Origin: Paenibacillus xylanilyticus | GTDB taxonomy: Bacteria; Bacillota; Bacilli; Paenibacillales; Paenibacillaceae | Assembly (NCBI RefSeq): GCF_009664365.1 | Contig: NZ_CP044310.1 | Span: forward strand, 3,669,001 to 3,733,000 | Length of the DNA: 64,000 nucleotides | Reading direction: 5' to 3' | Shown here: positions 41,071 to 50,808 of the stretch, one piece after another | How positions within the stretch are numbered: the first letter of the stretch is position 1 | Layout of the letters: every line of letters begins with the position of its first letter | Program-made: the position numbers and the translations under genes | Notes under the pieces: generated by a model | Database searches by the model: none | What the model was told of the DNA's origin: nothing | Seen by the model: only the letters and a program-made list of their open reading frames with translations

Positions 41071-41955
41071 CTACTCCTTCACCGAACCCAGTGTAATACC
41101 GTGAATGAAAAAGCGCTGCAGGAACGGATAGACAATAAGTACAGGAAGCATGGCAATGAAAATTTTTGCGGCATTCAGGGTTTGATTCGATAACTCGTTC
41201 ATCCGTTTATATTGATCCTCCGTCATGTTGGACGCGTCGATGACCACAACGAATTGCTGGATTAATGTTTGCAGCGGATAATGATCCTGCCCTGAAGTCA
41301 GCACCAATCCATGGAAGAACTCATTCCAATGGTAGACGATAGTGAACAATGTGACCGTAGCCAGTACCGGTACGGCCAGCGGTACATAAATGGTGATTAA
41401 CATTCGCCACGGCCCGGCCCCGTCCACAAGAGCAGCCTCGTCCAGTTCCTTGGGCAGGTTACGGAAATAGTTCACGATCAGAATGACGTTGAATACCGGC
41501 ACTCCCCCGCCAAGAACAAGCGCCCAGATGGTATCATACAGCCCAATTGCCTTCACCGTCATGTACCATGGAATCAGTCCGCCGTTGAACAGCAGCGTGA
41601 ACACGAGAATCCACATGAATGCATTGCGCATGCGGAATTCGCGTGGGCTTCGTGAGAGCGGATAAGCCATCATCGTTGTCACCACAAACGTAATTGTCGC
41701 ACCAAGCACAACCCGTTGAATGGAAATCCAGAAGGAATTGAAAAAGGAACGATCGCCGATAATTTGTTGATATGAATTGAAGTTGAAGCCAACGGGCCAT
41801 AACCATACTTTTCCGGCAGCCGCCGCTGATTTTTCGCTTAGAGACACGGCCAGTGTATACCAGAGGGGCAGTATGCAAAGGAATGCAATCAGGAGCAGCA
41901 CAACCAGAAGCGTGACATCAAACACCCTGGATCGCAGCGTTGTTTCTCTTATCAT
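41071..41955 (-). CDS. sugar ABC transporter permease (YtcP type), second system
   Basis: About 294 residues from the ATG at 41955, nine bases after AAGGAG; the frame is open further upstream but that part overlaps the previous gene. Six membrane segments, the EAA loop ELDEAALVDGAGPWRMLITI, and the C-terminal HGITLGSVKE of the YtcP group. It is the last gene of the minus-strand operon binding protein - LplB - YtcP at 41071-44645, parallel to the system at 13031-16524. Confidence 0.88.
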   Translation of the reverse strand: MIRETTLRSRVFDVTLLVVLLLIAFLCILPLWYTLAVSLSEKSAAAAGKVWLWPVGFNFNSYQQIIGDRSFFNSFWISIQRVVLGATITFVVTTMMAYPLSRSPREFRMRNAFMWILVFTLLFNGGLIPWYMTVKAIGLYDTIWALVLGGGVPVFNVILIVNYFRNLPKELDEAALVDGAGPWRMLITIYVPLAVPVLATVTLFTIVYHWNEFFHGLVLTSGQDHYPLQTLIQQFVVVIDASNMTEDQYKRMNELSNQTLNAAKIFIAMLPVLIVYPFLQRFFIHGITLGSVKE

Positions 41956-41977
41956 CTCGCACGACTCCTTCTCCTTA

Positions 41978-42868
41978 TCAAAATATGCGGTAATTGGCGA
42001 ACTTCGAAGCCAGCAGATACGAAACGATAATGAGCACAAAACTGACCACTGACTTCAGCAAACCAACTGCGGTTGCAAGTCCGTACTGCATGTTTAGCAG
42101 CCCTTCGCGGTATACCCAAGTATCGATAATGTCACCCGTGGAGTAGAGCAGCGGGTTGTACAGGTTGAAAATCTGATCAAAACCTGCATTCAGTACATTC
42201 CCCAGGCTTAACACTGCCAAAAGCACAATTGTGGTACGCAAGCCGGGCAGCGTCACATGCCAGATTCTCCGCATCCGGGTTGCTCCGTCAATTGAAGCGG
42301 CTTCGTACAGGGATGGACTGATGCCCGTCAGTGCAGCCAAGTAGATGATCGTGTTGAAGCCGAACTCCTTCCATACATCACTTCCGACGACAATAAATGG
42401 AAACAAGTCTGCCCGGGCGAAGAACAACACCGGTTCAATCCCAACGATGTTCAGTAATCCGTTGACAGGACCCGTGTACGAAAACACATCGAGCAATATG
42501 CCTGACAGGATAACCCAGGACAAAAAGTGCGGAAGGTACACGATCGTTTGAACCCAGCGCTTAATCACCATAAGACGAAGTTCATTCAGCATGATCGCAA
42601 AGACTAATGGCACAATCAGGTTACCCGCAATTTTCATGACGGCAATGTACACGGTATTGAAGAAAATGGTCTTGGTATCATTCAGGCTAAACATATATTC
42701 GAAGTTCTCCAGCCCGATCCAGGTCGATTTCCAAATGCCCTGGCCCGGGTTAAAGTCCTGAAAGGCAATGGCAATCCCGAACATGGGAATGATGCTGATA
42801 AACAGCAGCCATACCATTCCGGGCAATAACATAATGTAGTAATGTTTGATGAAACTTCGGTTTCGCAT
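41978..42868 (-). CDS. sugar ABC transporter permease (LplB type), second system
   Basis: A 296-residue permease with six hydrophobic segments, YYIMLLPGMVWLLFISIIPMFG at the start, EAA loop LYEAASIDGATRMRRIWHVTLP (near residues 185-206) and GNVLNAGFDQIFNLYNP, the same signatures as the LplB-type protein at 14729. GGAGGAACACTGG precedes the ATG. It lies 86 bases after the binding-protein gene, with a perfect hairpin in between. Confidence 0.9.
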   Translation of the reverse strand: MRNRSFIKHYYIMLLPGMVWLLFISIIPMFGIAIAFQDFNPGQGIWKSTWIGLENFEYMFSLNDTKTIFFNTVYIAVMKIAGNLIVPLVFAIMLNELRLMVIKRWVQTIVYLPHFLSWVILSGILLDVFSYTGPVNGLLNIVGIEPVLFFARADLFPFIVVGSDVWKEFGFNTIIYLAALTGISPSLYEAASIDGATRMRRIWHVTLPGLRTTIVLLAVLSLGNVLNAGFDQIFNLYNPLLYSTGDIIDTWVYREGLLNMQYGLATAVGLLKSVVSFVLIIVSYLLASKFANYRIF

Positions 42869-42911
42869 CCAGTGTTCCTCCTCCGCAATCTCCCATCCCT
42901 GATCTTCTCAA

Positions 42912-42941
42912 GAAGAAGCGCCGGATGACCGACCCGGCGCT
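42912..42941 (-). terminator. hairpin between binding-protein and permease genes, second system
   Basis: Minus strand AGCGCCGG (42941-42934) pairs perfectly with CCGGCGCT (42924-42917), followed by TCTTCTTG. As in the first ABC operon it lies directly behind the binding-protein gene and is probably a leaky terminator or mRNA-stabilising stem. Confidence 0.7.
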
Positions 42942-42953
42942 CTGGACAGCTGC

Positions 42954-44645
42954 CTACTTGACGTACTCCTTCACTTCCTCAGTGATTTTGTCGCCGCCTT
43001 GCTTTTTCCAATCGTTTACAAACGTATCGAATGTATCCAGAGGTGCAGCTCCCATGATGATTTTCAGGAAGGTTTCATCCTCCAGCTTCTTCAGATTGGA
43101 CCAGCGGCTTTCCATGGTGCGGGTCTGGGAATAGAGAAGGCTATACACCTTGTTATAGTCCTGCTGCAAGGATGATGATCCGACCAGCAGTGAATAGATG
43201 CGGCTCCATACGCCAAGGTCAGCCTGAGGATCCCAATACTGGATGTCCATATTGTCATACGGCTCTTTCTTTACCTTTTTGACGTTCTGAATGTCTGCAG
43301 CAAGCAATTTGTAGCCTGGATCGGTGAAGTCTTCCGGTTTTTTCGTGCCAGCAAGTACTTCCTGCAAAGCCTTCGCTGAATATTCGCTCTCATCCATATA
43401 GGACATCGGTACACGCAGCGGATAGTGACCTACAGGCACAGAGATATCAAACTTCGATTCATCCCGAATGAGCAGATTCAGCATTTTGACGACTGCTTCG
43501 GGATGTTCATATCCTTTGCGCACAACAACGAATACGGTAGAAGGGGCGCCCATATGAGCATTAAATTGTCCATCAGCATCCAGCGGCAGCAAATATGCCT
43601 GCCAGTTGGCTTTCGGATCGTTTTTAATCGCATCGGGAAGAGGTCCGTATCCCATCCACCATGGTGCGAAGAAAATACCAGCATTACCGTTGACTACAGA
43701 CTCGGACGCTGCTTTGCGAATGCCGAGTTCCTTGTCGATTAGCCCATTCGCATACATGTCGCGCAGTTTGGCGAGCGCTTCCTTCGTTTCTGGCAGAATG
43801 GAACCGTAGACCGGGTTGCCTGCATTATCTTTTAACCAGAAACCAGGATAGGCCTTATAAGCCCCGAAGATCGGATCAAGTCCATAAGTGTTATTTGTTG
43901 ATTCCAGGAAATTCGCATATAACCGGCTGCCGTTCTGCTGCCCTGCAATCCCAATCGTATCGTTCTTGCCGTTGCCGTCCGGGTCTTGTTCCACGAATGC
44001 TTTCGCCACGTTCTCCAGTTCTTCCATTGTTTTGGGCGGTTCAAGTCCCAGCTTGTCGAGCCAGTCTTTGCGTATCCACATTTGGTGAACACCATCGGAT
44101 TGTACTTGTATACTGGGAATAGCGTACATTTTCCCGTCAAATGTAACTGCCTGGGCAGACACACCGTTTGTTTTCTCCATATAACTCTTCATGGCTGGTG
44201 ATGCATATCGATTAAATGCATCGGTCAGGTCTTCCAGCTGGCCCGCCTTCACCATCGCCCGCAGCTGGGTATCCTTGACCACGAGTGCATCGGGTAAATC
44301 ATTGCTTGAAATCGCGAGGTTCACTTTCTGCTCATAGTTGGTTCCGGTTGCCGCTTGCCAGGTGACTTTGGTGTCAATATTCAGATTATCCTTCACATAA
44401 CGGGAATACTGGTTGTTCTCCGGTGTGTCCCCGGCAGGCAAACTTTTGTCTGTTGGATCGACCTCTTTGCCATACCTTAGTGTAATCGTCTGGTCGTACT
44501 TACCGAATGGATCTGCCGGCCCTTCTTCTACAACGCCAGGCGTAGTATTATTTTCCGCCGTTTCATCCTCGTTGCCCGCGTCGCTGCAGGCGCTAGTGAA
44601 TGCGAGCAACAGCATCATTGCCACCATGACCATTTTTTTGCCCAA
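42954..44645 (-). CDS. extracellular sugar-binding lipoprotein, second system
   Basis: A 563-residue LplA-type solute-binding protein. Signal peptide with lipobox FTSAC (Cys about 20), an acidic Glu/Asn/Thr linker, then SNDLPDALVVKDTQLRAM and HQMWIRKDWLDKLGLEPPKTMEEL as in large oligosaccharide-binding proteins of Paenibacillus; a Ca-binding-like DPDGNGKND loop is present near residue 225. It heads an operon with two permeases and is preceded by a perfect cre site (44764-44777) and the two-component genes. Given the neighbouring GH127, GH78 and FucI genes, a pectin-side-chain oligosaccharide is a plausible ligand (inference). Confidence 0.87.
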   Translation of the reverse strand: MGKKMVMVAMMLLLAFTSACSDAGNEDETAENNTTPGVVEEGPADPFGKYDQTITLRYGKEVDPTDKSLPAGDTPENNQYSRYVKDNLNIDTKVTWQAATGTNYEQKVNLAISSNDLPDALVVKDTQLRAMVKAGQLEDLTDAFNRYASPAMKSYMEKTNGVSAQAVTFDGKMYAIPSIQVQSDGVHQMWIRKDWLDKLGLEPPKTMEELENVAKAFVEQDPDGNGKNDTIGIAGQQNGSRLYANFLESTNNTYGLDPIFGAYKAYPGFWLKDNAGNPVYGSILPETKEALAKLRDMYANGLIDKELGIRKAASESVVNGNAGIFFAPWWMGYGPLPDAIKNDPKANWQAYLLPLDADGQFNAHMGAPSTVFVVVRKGYEHPEAVVKMLNLLIRDESKFDISVPVGHYPLRVPMSYMDESEYSAKALQEVLAGTKKPEDFTDPGYKLLAADIQNVKKVKKEPYDNMDIQYWDPQADLGVWSRIYSLLVGSSSLQQDYNKVYSLLYSQTRTMESRWSNLKKLEDETFLKIIMGAAPLDTFDTFVNDWKKQGGDKITEEVKEYVK

Positions 44646-44763
44646 ATGGATGCTCCCCCTTTAATGGAATGTCCTTCGCGTCCAGCACCAACAATATAAC
44701 ACGGCCGGAAAACGTTTATGGATAGAGAGCCGAACGAAGAACAGGAGGTGAAACGTCTGTTTT

Positions 44764-44777
44764 TGTTAACGCTTACA
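44764..44777. promoter_or_regulatory. CcpA catabolite-responsive element (cre)
   Basis: TGTTAACGCTTACA matches all fixed positions of the Bacillus cre consensus TGWNANCGNTNWCA. It lies between the response regulator gene and the binding-protein gene, 120 bases before the start codon of the latter, a position suited to glucose repression of the importer. Confidence 0.75.
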
Positions 44778-44807
44778 ATTCATTCATCCTACCTTCTCTC
44801 CATTCGT

Positions 44808-45944
44808 CTACCCTCTTCTTGGTGCATTGCGGTACTCGCTTGGCAGCATGCCTACCTGCTCACGGAAAATCCGGCTGAAGTATTTTTCGTCCGCGTAGCC
44901 TGTATGTTCCGCGATCCAGACAATCGGTTTGGCCGTTTGAGTCAGATAGTCCTTCGCCTTGTCGATCCGAATTTTGCGGAGATATTCGTTAAACGAATAA
45001 CCCATCATTTCCTTGAAGCATTGATTGAAATAACTTCGGCTGAGGTTGACCCGCTTCGATACATCGCTGGCGAATAGTGGATTCTGCAGCTCGTCATGTA
45101 TGATTTTGACGGCGGTCATGATACTGCTGCTGACTTCCTTGCGCAGATACTGCCCACCCGATAAACGTAGTGCTTCTGTCCGAAAGTTCGCCATCCATTC
45201 CACCACATCGTTCCATGATGCAAAATGTACAGGTATTGTCATTTCCGTGCTGACGATATTTTTAAACGTGCGGTTCCAGTCTTCCGTTACGCCGTACAGC
45301 AACTGCATCAATCGGGGGACAGGTAATCTCATGGTTTTCAAATCATCTAGAAGTTCAACCATATAAGACTCTTCATGCACCCAGCGAAACGAATGCAACT
45401 TGTCCTTAACACTCACATCGCTCGCTTCAACGACTGATGACCCGGGCCGTCCACGTTCACAGCGCGACTCATCGAACGATGGAGTTTCTTTTCCTTGCTC
45501 CCCATAAAATAACGCATCCTTTCCGGATTCCATCGTGGCTTCGTCATTGAATCGTTTTCGCCTGTCGGCCTGAATACGGTCATGAATGCGCCCAAGCACT
45601 TCCTCGAACCGTTCTTTCTCAAGCTGCACTTTGGCAATGTAATCGATGGCACCCAGACGGAGTGCCTCCTGAATGTATTCAAAATCCTGATGAAGGGTCA
45701 GAACCGCAATTGGCAGATCCGGGTATAGCTTACGAGTGGTGCGGATTAACTCGATCCCTGACATGACAGGCATGGCCAGATCCGTAATCAATAGATCGAC
45801 GTGGTTTTCAGACAGAAATTCAAGCGCCTTCTCTCCGTTTCCCGCTTCGCCAACAATCCTCATATCAAATCTGTCCCAAGGCATTGCGAGCATAAGCCCT
45901 TTGCGCACAAGTTGATCGTCATCGACGATGAGTACGTCAATCAT
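44808..45944 (-). CDS. AraC-type response regulator, second system
   Basis: A 378-residue regulator: receiver domain (VDDD at 7-10, phospho-acceptor Asp 55 in LITDLAMPVMSG, Lys in YIAKVQLEKER), a short linker region, and a C-terminal AraC double helix-turn-helix (residues about 275-375: VNLSRSYFNQCFKEMMGYSF and YADEKYFSRIFREQVGMLPSEY). It is about 165 residues shorter in the middle region than the regulator at 18325. Its gene overlaps the kinase gene by four bases and lies just upstream of the ABC operon it presumably activates. Confidence 0.9.
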   Translation of the reverse strand: MIDVLIVDDDQLVRKGLMLAMPWDRFDMRIVGEAGNGEKALEFLSENHVDLLITDLAMPVMSGIELIRTTRKLYPDLPIAVLTLHQDFEYIQEALRLGAIDYIAKVQLEKERFEEVLGRIHDRIQADRRKRFNDEATMESGKDALFYGEQGKETPSFDESRCERGRPGSSVVEASDVSVKDKLHSFRWVHEESYMVELLDDLKTMRLPVPRLMQLLYGVTEDWNRTFKNIVSTEMTIPVHFASWNDVVEWMANFRTEALRLSGGQYLRKEVSSSIMTAVKIIHDELQNPLFASDVSKRVNLSRSYFNQCFKEMMGYSFNEYLRKIRIDKAKDYLTQTAKPIVWIAEHTGYADEKYFSRIFREQVGMLPSEYRNAPRRG

Positions 45945-47701
45945 GATTTCCCCTCTCCTTCACAGTGAATTGGCAGCTCAATGACAATCCAGGTTCCTTG
46001 CCCAGGTTCGCTGGATACGTTCATACTGGCTTGGCCTTCATAATAAGACTCCAGCATGCGCTTAACATAATTCATGCCAATCCCCATTCCGACCCGATGA
46101 CGCTCGGCCTGTTCTTGTTCCAGCAGCGCTTTGATCTTTTCTTCGGAGATTCCCCTGCCGTTGTCTCTGATCGAAATTTCAAGCCGGTCGTTGTGCCTGC
46201 TTACTTCAACTTCGATTCTTCCTTTGTCATCCAGTCCATGGTACAGCGAATTTTCAACGAGCGGCTGCAAAATAAACCTCGGCACGGGCACGTTAAGCAG
46301 CTTGTCATCGATATGAATGCCAACATCGAATTGAAAATTATAGCGAATCTGCTGCAGGATCAGATACTGCTTGAGCGAATCAATCTCCTCCCGTATGGTT
46401 GAGCTCTGACCGCCCAAGCGCAAATTATAATACAGCAGCTTGTTCAGCGAAGTAACCAGCCGATCGATCTCCTCCTGTCCATTCATGACGGCCAGCCAGT
46501 GCGCAGTGTCGAGCGTATTCATCAGAAAATGTGGATTGATCTGGTAGAGCAGCTTTTCAATTTCCAGGTCTGCCCTGCGCTTCTCCTTTAACTCCACTTC
46601 GGAATACAACCTTGCAATGTGGGACTTCATTCGTCCGAATTGTGTGAGCAGCATCTCAAATTCAGGTATGCGCGAATTCGCGTCGACCCCGTCGAAGTTG
46701 CTGTTCAGCATCTGCTTCATTTCCCGGTGGAATTGGGACAACGGCCGATATACCATTTTCCACAGCAACCAGCCGATGGCCAAGCTGACTGCGGCGGATA
46801 ACACGGTTAACAGAACCATCTGCATGATCCAGCGGTTTTTCTCCTGATCATAATCTGCTTTGGACACGAGCGACACAACACTCCATCCCTGGTTGCTGTA
46901 TTGCTGGTACCAGTAATAGCCCGAAGCGATTCCCGAAGTTGTAGAAGGTTCAGAGAGCTGGCCGGAAACTGGGAAATTTGCGTTTTCAGGGAAAGCGTCC
47001 CTTAACTCACTGTAAGAGATGCGTCCGTGATTATCCAAAATGAGGTGGGCCGTATTTTTACTGACATCATCCAGATCAAGAATGCTCTGTGTCAGATTAA
47101 ACCCGGTTTCAATGTATACATACGCATCGTCCCGTTCAGGCAGGTCCACCTTTCGCAGCGCAGAAAGAACATATTGATCGTTAAACCTGTCGTTACTGAT
47201 ATGAGGCCCGAAATACGTGATTCCGTAATAACTCGCCATGATCGGCAAATTCTCCGGATCGAATGAGTCTTTCACCCCCATAGTTTCAAAGAGATAGGTG
47301 TCGTCTTCACGAAAATAGTACATCGATAACCCGATATTGGGATTGGTAAACGCAATCAGGTTCAGCTGATTTTTGATCTGGTCGGTCAAATAACTGCGGT
47401 CATATGGTTGATCCGCAAGCATGAGTTGCTCCAGCTGTTTACCAATGCTCCCCTCGAAGGCGAGCTGCTGAGACACATGATTCAGGTTGCTGAGTGTGTT
47501 TTCCAAGGAAAGGGTCACCTGTTTCAGGTTACTTTGGATCCCGGATTGCAATTTGGTCGTCAAAATGGAATGGATTGTTCGGTAGGATAGATAGCAGGAT
47601 AAAAGGAAAGGAATGAGGGCTACGGCCGCAAAAAGGAAAAGAATTCGATTTTTGAGCGTAATTCGTTCGATACGGGATTTTCGTACATGTTCTGGTTTCA
47701 T
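45941..47701 (-). CDS. YesM-type sensor histidine kinase, second system
   Basis: A 586-residue kinase. Transmembrane helices near residues 19-40 and 292-315 flank an outside sensor domain with the dCACHE-like pattern; a HAMP-like segment follows, then the phospho-acceptor His 391 in LLYQINPHFLMNTLDT and the ATPase domain with VENSLYHGL and DNGRGISEE. Unlike the first system, the kinase gene is first and the regulator second, coupled by a 4-base overlap, and both read into the direction of the ABC operon. Confidence 0.9.
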   Translation of the reverse strand: MKPEHVRKSRIERITLKNRILFLFAAVALIPFLLSCYLSYRTIHSILTTKLQSGIQSNLKQVTLSLENTLSNLNHVSQQLAFEGSIGKQLEQLMLADQPYDRSYLTDQIKNQLNLIAFTNPNIGLSMYYFREDDTYLFETMGVKDSFDPENLPIMASYYGITYFGPHISNDRFNDQYVLSALRKVDLPERDDAYVYIETGFNLTQSILDLDDVSKNTAHLILDNHGRISYSELRDAFPENANFPVSGQLSEPSTTSGIASGYYWYQQYSNQGWSVVSLVSKADYDQEKNRWIMQMVLLTVLSAAVSLAIGWLLWKMVYRPLSQFHREMKQMLNSNFDGVDANSRIPEFEMLLTQFGRMKSHIARLYSEVELKEKRRADLEIEKLLYQINPHFLMNTLDTAHWLAVMNGQEEIDRLVTSLNKLLYYNLRLGGQSSTIREEIDSLKQYLILQQIRYNFQFDVGIHIDDKLLNVPVPRFILQPLVENSLYHGLDDKGRIEVEVSRHNDRLEISIRDNGRGISEEKIKALLEQEQAERHRVGMGIGMNYVKRMLESYYEGQASMNVSSEPGQGTWIVIELPIHCEGEGKS

Positions 47702-47725
47702 GCATTCATCTCCGCTTCCGGGTTA

Positions 47726-47787
47726 CAAAAAAGGCCAGACACGGCGGAAGTCCCCCGTTAATATACGAGGGACCTTCTGTCCTGCCA
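47726..47787 (-). terminator. terminator of the GH127 gene
   Basis: A long minus-strand hairpin in which GGACAGAAGGTCCCTCG pairs with CGGGGGACTTCCG and further GGC.. segments with GTCTGGCC, ending in six T (47731-47726). It separates GH127 from the kinase gene. Confidence 0.75.
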
Positions 47788-47862
47788 ATATTGAAACCAC
47801 GCGTTATGTTCAGTTGCCATTCAACCTCTTCAAACGATGGAGTTGCTTCGAGGACCCACGCT

Positions 47863-49806
47863 TCAACTGCCCAGCCAGACGCTCATTTCACCCGGTTCAC
47901 GGTTCCCCCACAGATAATAAGGAATGGCGGTAAAACGTACCGGAATGCGAGGTTTGCGAATCGGTTGGTACAGTTGATCCTCTGGCCATGCTGACCCATC
48001 TGCAGTCAGTCCGTCGCCCTCCACAACAACGCAGCCGCCAAGTAAATTCGGTGCATCGCGCTCTGTTAAATTGGCTGCTTCGGCAATGGATAATGAAGCC
48101 AGCGGCGCTCCGTTATCCGCCTCTTCCACGCAATACACAAGTGGTCCACGCTGAATGGCTGCTTTGCCTGCATCAGCTCGAATCTGTGGATGAGCTTCAA
48201 TCAAGTGCGTTTCAAGTGGCAGTAACCACTCCAATGCATCTCCTTCCGACCATATTCCTTGGATATGAGCATAACCATTGTTCAATGTATATGCCTGTTC
48301 TTCGCCATTCACTCGCAAAACAGGCTGCCCACTCTGGAACCAGTTTGGAATTCTGAGCGCCAGTGTAAATGCAGCACCCTCTGAGCTGTCTGGAGCAAGC
48401 GAGATGTTGAAGTTGATTTTTCCGTTCCAAGGAAGCTCCGAATCTTGACTCAGCTTGACTGCCCGGCCTTCCGCAGACGTGAATTCTACCGTACTGCCAA
48501 TGTATAAATGTACATGAACCACATTCTCTTCTGGAGAGACATCGTAGATATAATCGTTCAGCGAGCTGAGCAAGCGAGCGACGTTTGGCGGGCAGCAGGA
48601 ACAGCCGAACCACTTCTGACGGACCGGTTTTACATGATGTTTGTCCGGATTGCGCAAGCTGGCCTCTGGCCATACTTCAAGCGGGTTGACATAGAAAAAG
48701 TGTTTGCCGTCCTTGGACATGCTGCCAAGCACGTTGTTGTACAGCGCACGTTCCATCACGTCCGCATACTCACTCTTCGCCTCCAGACGAAGCATGCGGC
48801 GCGCCCAGAAGATCAGTCCGATGGATGCGCAAGTTTCCGCGTACACGGCGTCATTCGGCAGATCATAATCGAAAGTGAACGCCTCGCCCAAATGTGTCGC
48901 GCCGATGCCTCCCGTAATGTACATCTGTTTGCGAGTTGTATTGGCCCACAGCCGTTCGCACGCCGCTCGCAAGCTGTCATCCTTCGTCAAACGGGCGAGA
49001 TCGGCCATGGCCGTATACATGTAAACGGCACGTACGGAGTGTCCCACGGCTGCTGTCTGTTCCCGTACCGGAAGATGGGATTGGTACATTTCCAAGTCCG
49101 GCGAACCTTGTGACCAGATGTTAGTTCTGCCTCCCCGTTCCCATTCCTGGATAAAATAACTCGGGCTGCTGCCCCGCTCATCAATGAAATATTGGCTAAG
49201 ATTCAAATAACGTTCCTCACCGGTTGCATGATATAACTTGACGAGAGCCAGTTCAATCTCCTGGTGCCCGCAGTATGCCCGTTTCTGGTTCTCTCCCGTA
49301 CCGAAGAGCTTGTCGATTAAGTCAGCGAAACGACATGCAATGTCAAGAAGCTTACGTTTGCCCGTTGCGTCAGCGTAGGCCACCGCAGCTTCGATCAGGT
49401 GTCCGGCACAGTACAGTTCATGGGCCTCATACATATTTGTCCACTCTTTGCCCGGTTCCTTGATTGTAAAATAAGTATTGATATATCCGTCACCCCGCTG
49501 TGCCTGCCCAATGAGGTCGATTGCTCCATCTGCGGTGTTCTCCAATTCGGGATCAGGATAACTCCGCAGTGAATAAGCAACCGCTTCCAACCATTTATAT
49601 AAATCGCTATCCTGAAACACCCATCCGCCGAATTCGCCCTGTTCCAGACCGGCAGCAATTCGAAAATTGTGAATGGCATAGCTGGGTTCCGCTCCTTCGA
49701 TACGATCATTCAATGCCTCCCATTGATAGGGTATGACTGTTTGACGTACCAGTGTGGAATAATCCTCCCAAAATGAGTCCCGGATATGAACCTGTGTTGT
49801 CTGCAT
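47863..49806 (-). CDS. GH127 beta-L-arabinofuranosidase
   Basis: A 647-residue (alpha/alpha)6-barrel glycoside hydrolase of family 127, usual length. The zinc-thiol active site known from HypBA1 is present: Glu-Thr-Cys in VYAETCASIGL (about residues 322-326) and the Cys pair in FGCSCCPPNVARLL (about 402-410), the last Cys acting as nucleophile in this family. FRIAAG and GGWVFQDSDLYKWLEA near residues 50-75 also match. No signal peptide, so it works on imported beta-L-arabinofuranosyl oligosaccharides. AGGAGG precedes the ATG. It is divergent from an AraC regulator gene, its likely controller. Confidence 0.9.
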   Translation of the reverse strand: MQTTQVHIRDSFWEDYSTLVRQTVIPYQWEALNDRIEGAEPSYAIHNFRIAAGLEQGEFGGWVFQDSDLYKWLEAVAYSLRSYPDPELENTADGAIDLIGQAQRGDGYINTYFTIKEPGKEWTNMYEAHELYCAGHLIEAAVAYADATGKRKLLDIACRFADLIDKLFGTGENQKRAYCGHQEIELALVKLYHATGEERYLNLSQYFIDERGSSPSYFIQEWERGGRTNIWSQGSPDLEMYQSHLPVREQTAAVGHSVRAVYMYTAMADLARLTKDDSLRAACERLWANTTRKQMYITGGIGATHLGEAFTFDYDLPNDAVYAETCASIGLIFWARRMLRLEAKSEYADVMERALYNNVLGSMSKDGKHFFYVNPLEVWPEASLRNPDKHHVKPVRQKWFGCSCCPPNVARLLSSLNDYIYDVSPEENVVHVHLYIGSTVEFTSAEGRAVKLSQDSELPWNGKINFNISLAPDSSEGAAFTLALRIPNWFQSGQPVLRVNGEEQAYTLNNGYAHIQGIWSEGDALEWLLPLETHLIEAHPQIRADAGKAAIQRGPLVYCVEEADNGAPLASLSIAEAANLTERDAPNLLGGCVVVEGDGLTADGSAWPEDQLYQPIRKPRIPVRFTAIPYYLWGNREPGEMSVWLGS

Positions 49807-49947
49807 CAGTAGTACCTCCTATATTAATTGACTCTTTACGAACTCAATTATATGCTTGGTATAACCGACTTAATAGGAATGGAATGAACCATTTTCTATA
49901 AAATATGACACAAGCGAAAGGATGTGAACGTTCTGGGTGAAGACACC

Positions 49948-50793
49948 ATGATTGAACTTCATATGCCCCCACTCCCCTATTATTTGGGATCGGGCCTGAC
50001 AGAGTATAGGAGCGGGGATCAGCATCCCCATCGCAGCAACATCGGGGCGTATGATTTGCTGATCCTTGTCCGCGGAGAGATGTACATCGGCGAGAACGGA
50101 TCACAATGGACACTAACCGAGGGAGACATGCTGCTGCTGCTGCCTGATGGAGAACACTATCCGATCCGACCTTGCGATCAGGATACCGTTTTTTACTGGG
50201 TTCACTTTGAGCATGCACCAAGGCGTGATGCATCAGTGGCAGAGGAAGTGGAGAACAATACATCCCCTTACACAACCAGACCATTTATTAACCCTTACAC
50301 GCTGCGATTGCCAAAATACATGCATTTGACTGACTCACGTACGGTGTTCGGTATGGTAGAACAGCTGCTCACCCAGCCGTCTACGCTTTCCTTTTGGCAG
50401 GAACAGCAGCTTCTTGGAGAACTCCTCAGCTTGCTTGAAGAAGAATGTTTCGGCCGAACGGATTCGGTGGCTTCCCGATTGGCCGAACGGACTGCGGCTT
50501 ACCTTCAAGCTAACTATCGGGAGAAAGTCACCAATGAAGCCATCGCGTCCGCCCTGCACTTTCATCCAAACTATATTGTAAGATGCATGAAGTCGAGATA
50601 CGGATGTACCCCATCCGATTATTTGCAGCAGTTTCGGCTGGAGCGGGCCAAACGCCTCCTGGTCACGACCGATTGGTCCATTGACCGGGTCGCCGAGGAA
50701 GTGGGTTTCCGTTACTCCCCGTATTTTTCGTCCTGCTTCAAACGGGAATTCGGCTTTTCTCCGCTGCAATTTCGCAAGCAATACTTAAAATAG
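49948..50793 (+). CDS. AraC-family regulator divergent from GH127
   Basis: About 281 residues: an N-terminal cupin-like sugar-binding domain (residues 1-150, with GSQWTLTEGDMLLLLPDGEHYP and YWVHFEH) and a C-terminal AraC double helix-turn-helix (ALHFHPNYIVRCMKSRYGCTP and EVGFRYSPYFSSCFKREFGFSP). I choose the ATG at 49948, seven bases after GGGTGA; a GTG at 49924 is an alternative. It is transcribed away from the GH127 gene with 140 bases between them, and probably activates it in response to an arabinose-type ligand (inference). Confidence 0.87.
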   Translation: MIELHMPPLPYYLGSGLTEYRSGDQHPHRSNIGAYDLLILVRGEMYIGENGSQWTLTEGDMLLLLPDGEHYPIRPCDQDTVFYWVHFEHAPRRDASVAEEVENNTSPYTTRPFINPYTLRLPKYMHLTDSRTVFGMVEQLLTQPSTLSFWQEQQLLGELLSLLEEECFGRTDSVASRLAERTAAYLQANYREKVTNEAIASALHFHPNYIVRCMKSRYGCTPSDYLQQFRLERAKRLLVTTDWSIDRVAEEVGFRYSPYFSSCFKREFGFSPLQFRKQYLK

Positions 50794-50808
50794 AATTGAG
50801 CTGCATTG

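Noticed and set aside
48212..49113. Long open frames on both strands inside the GH127 gene
   Set aside because: They are shadow frames of a gene with complete family motifs and show no start signals.
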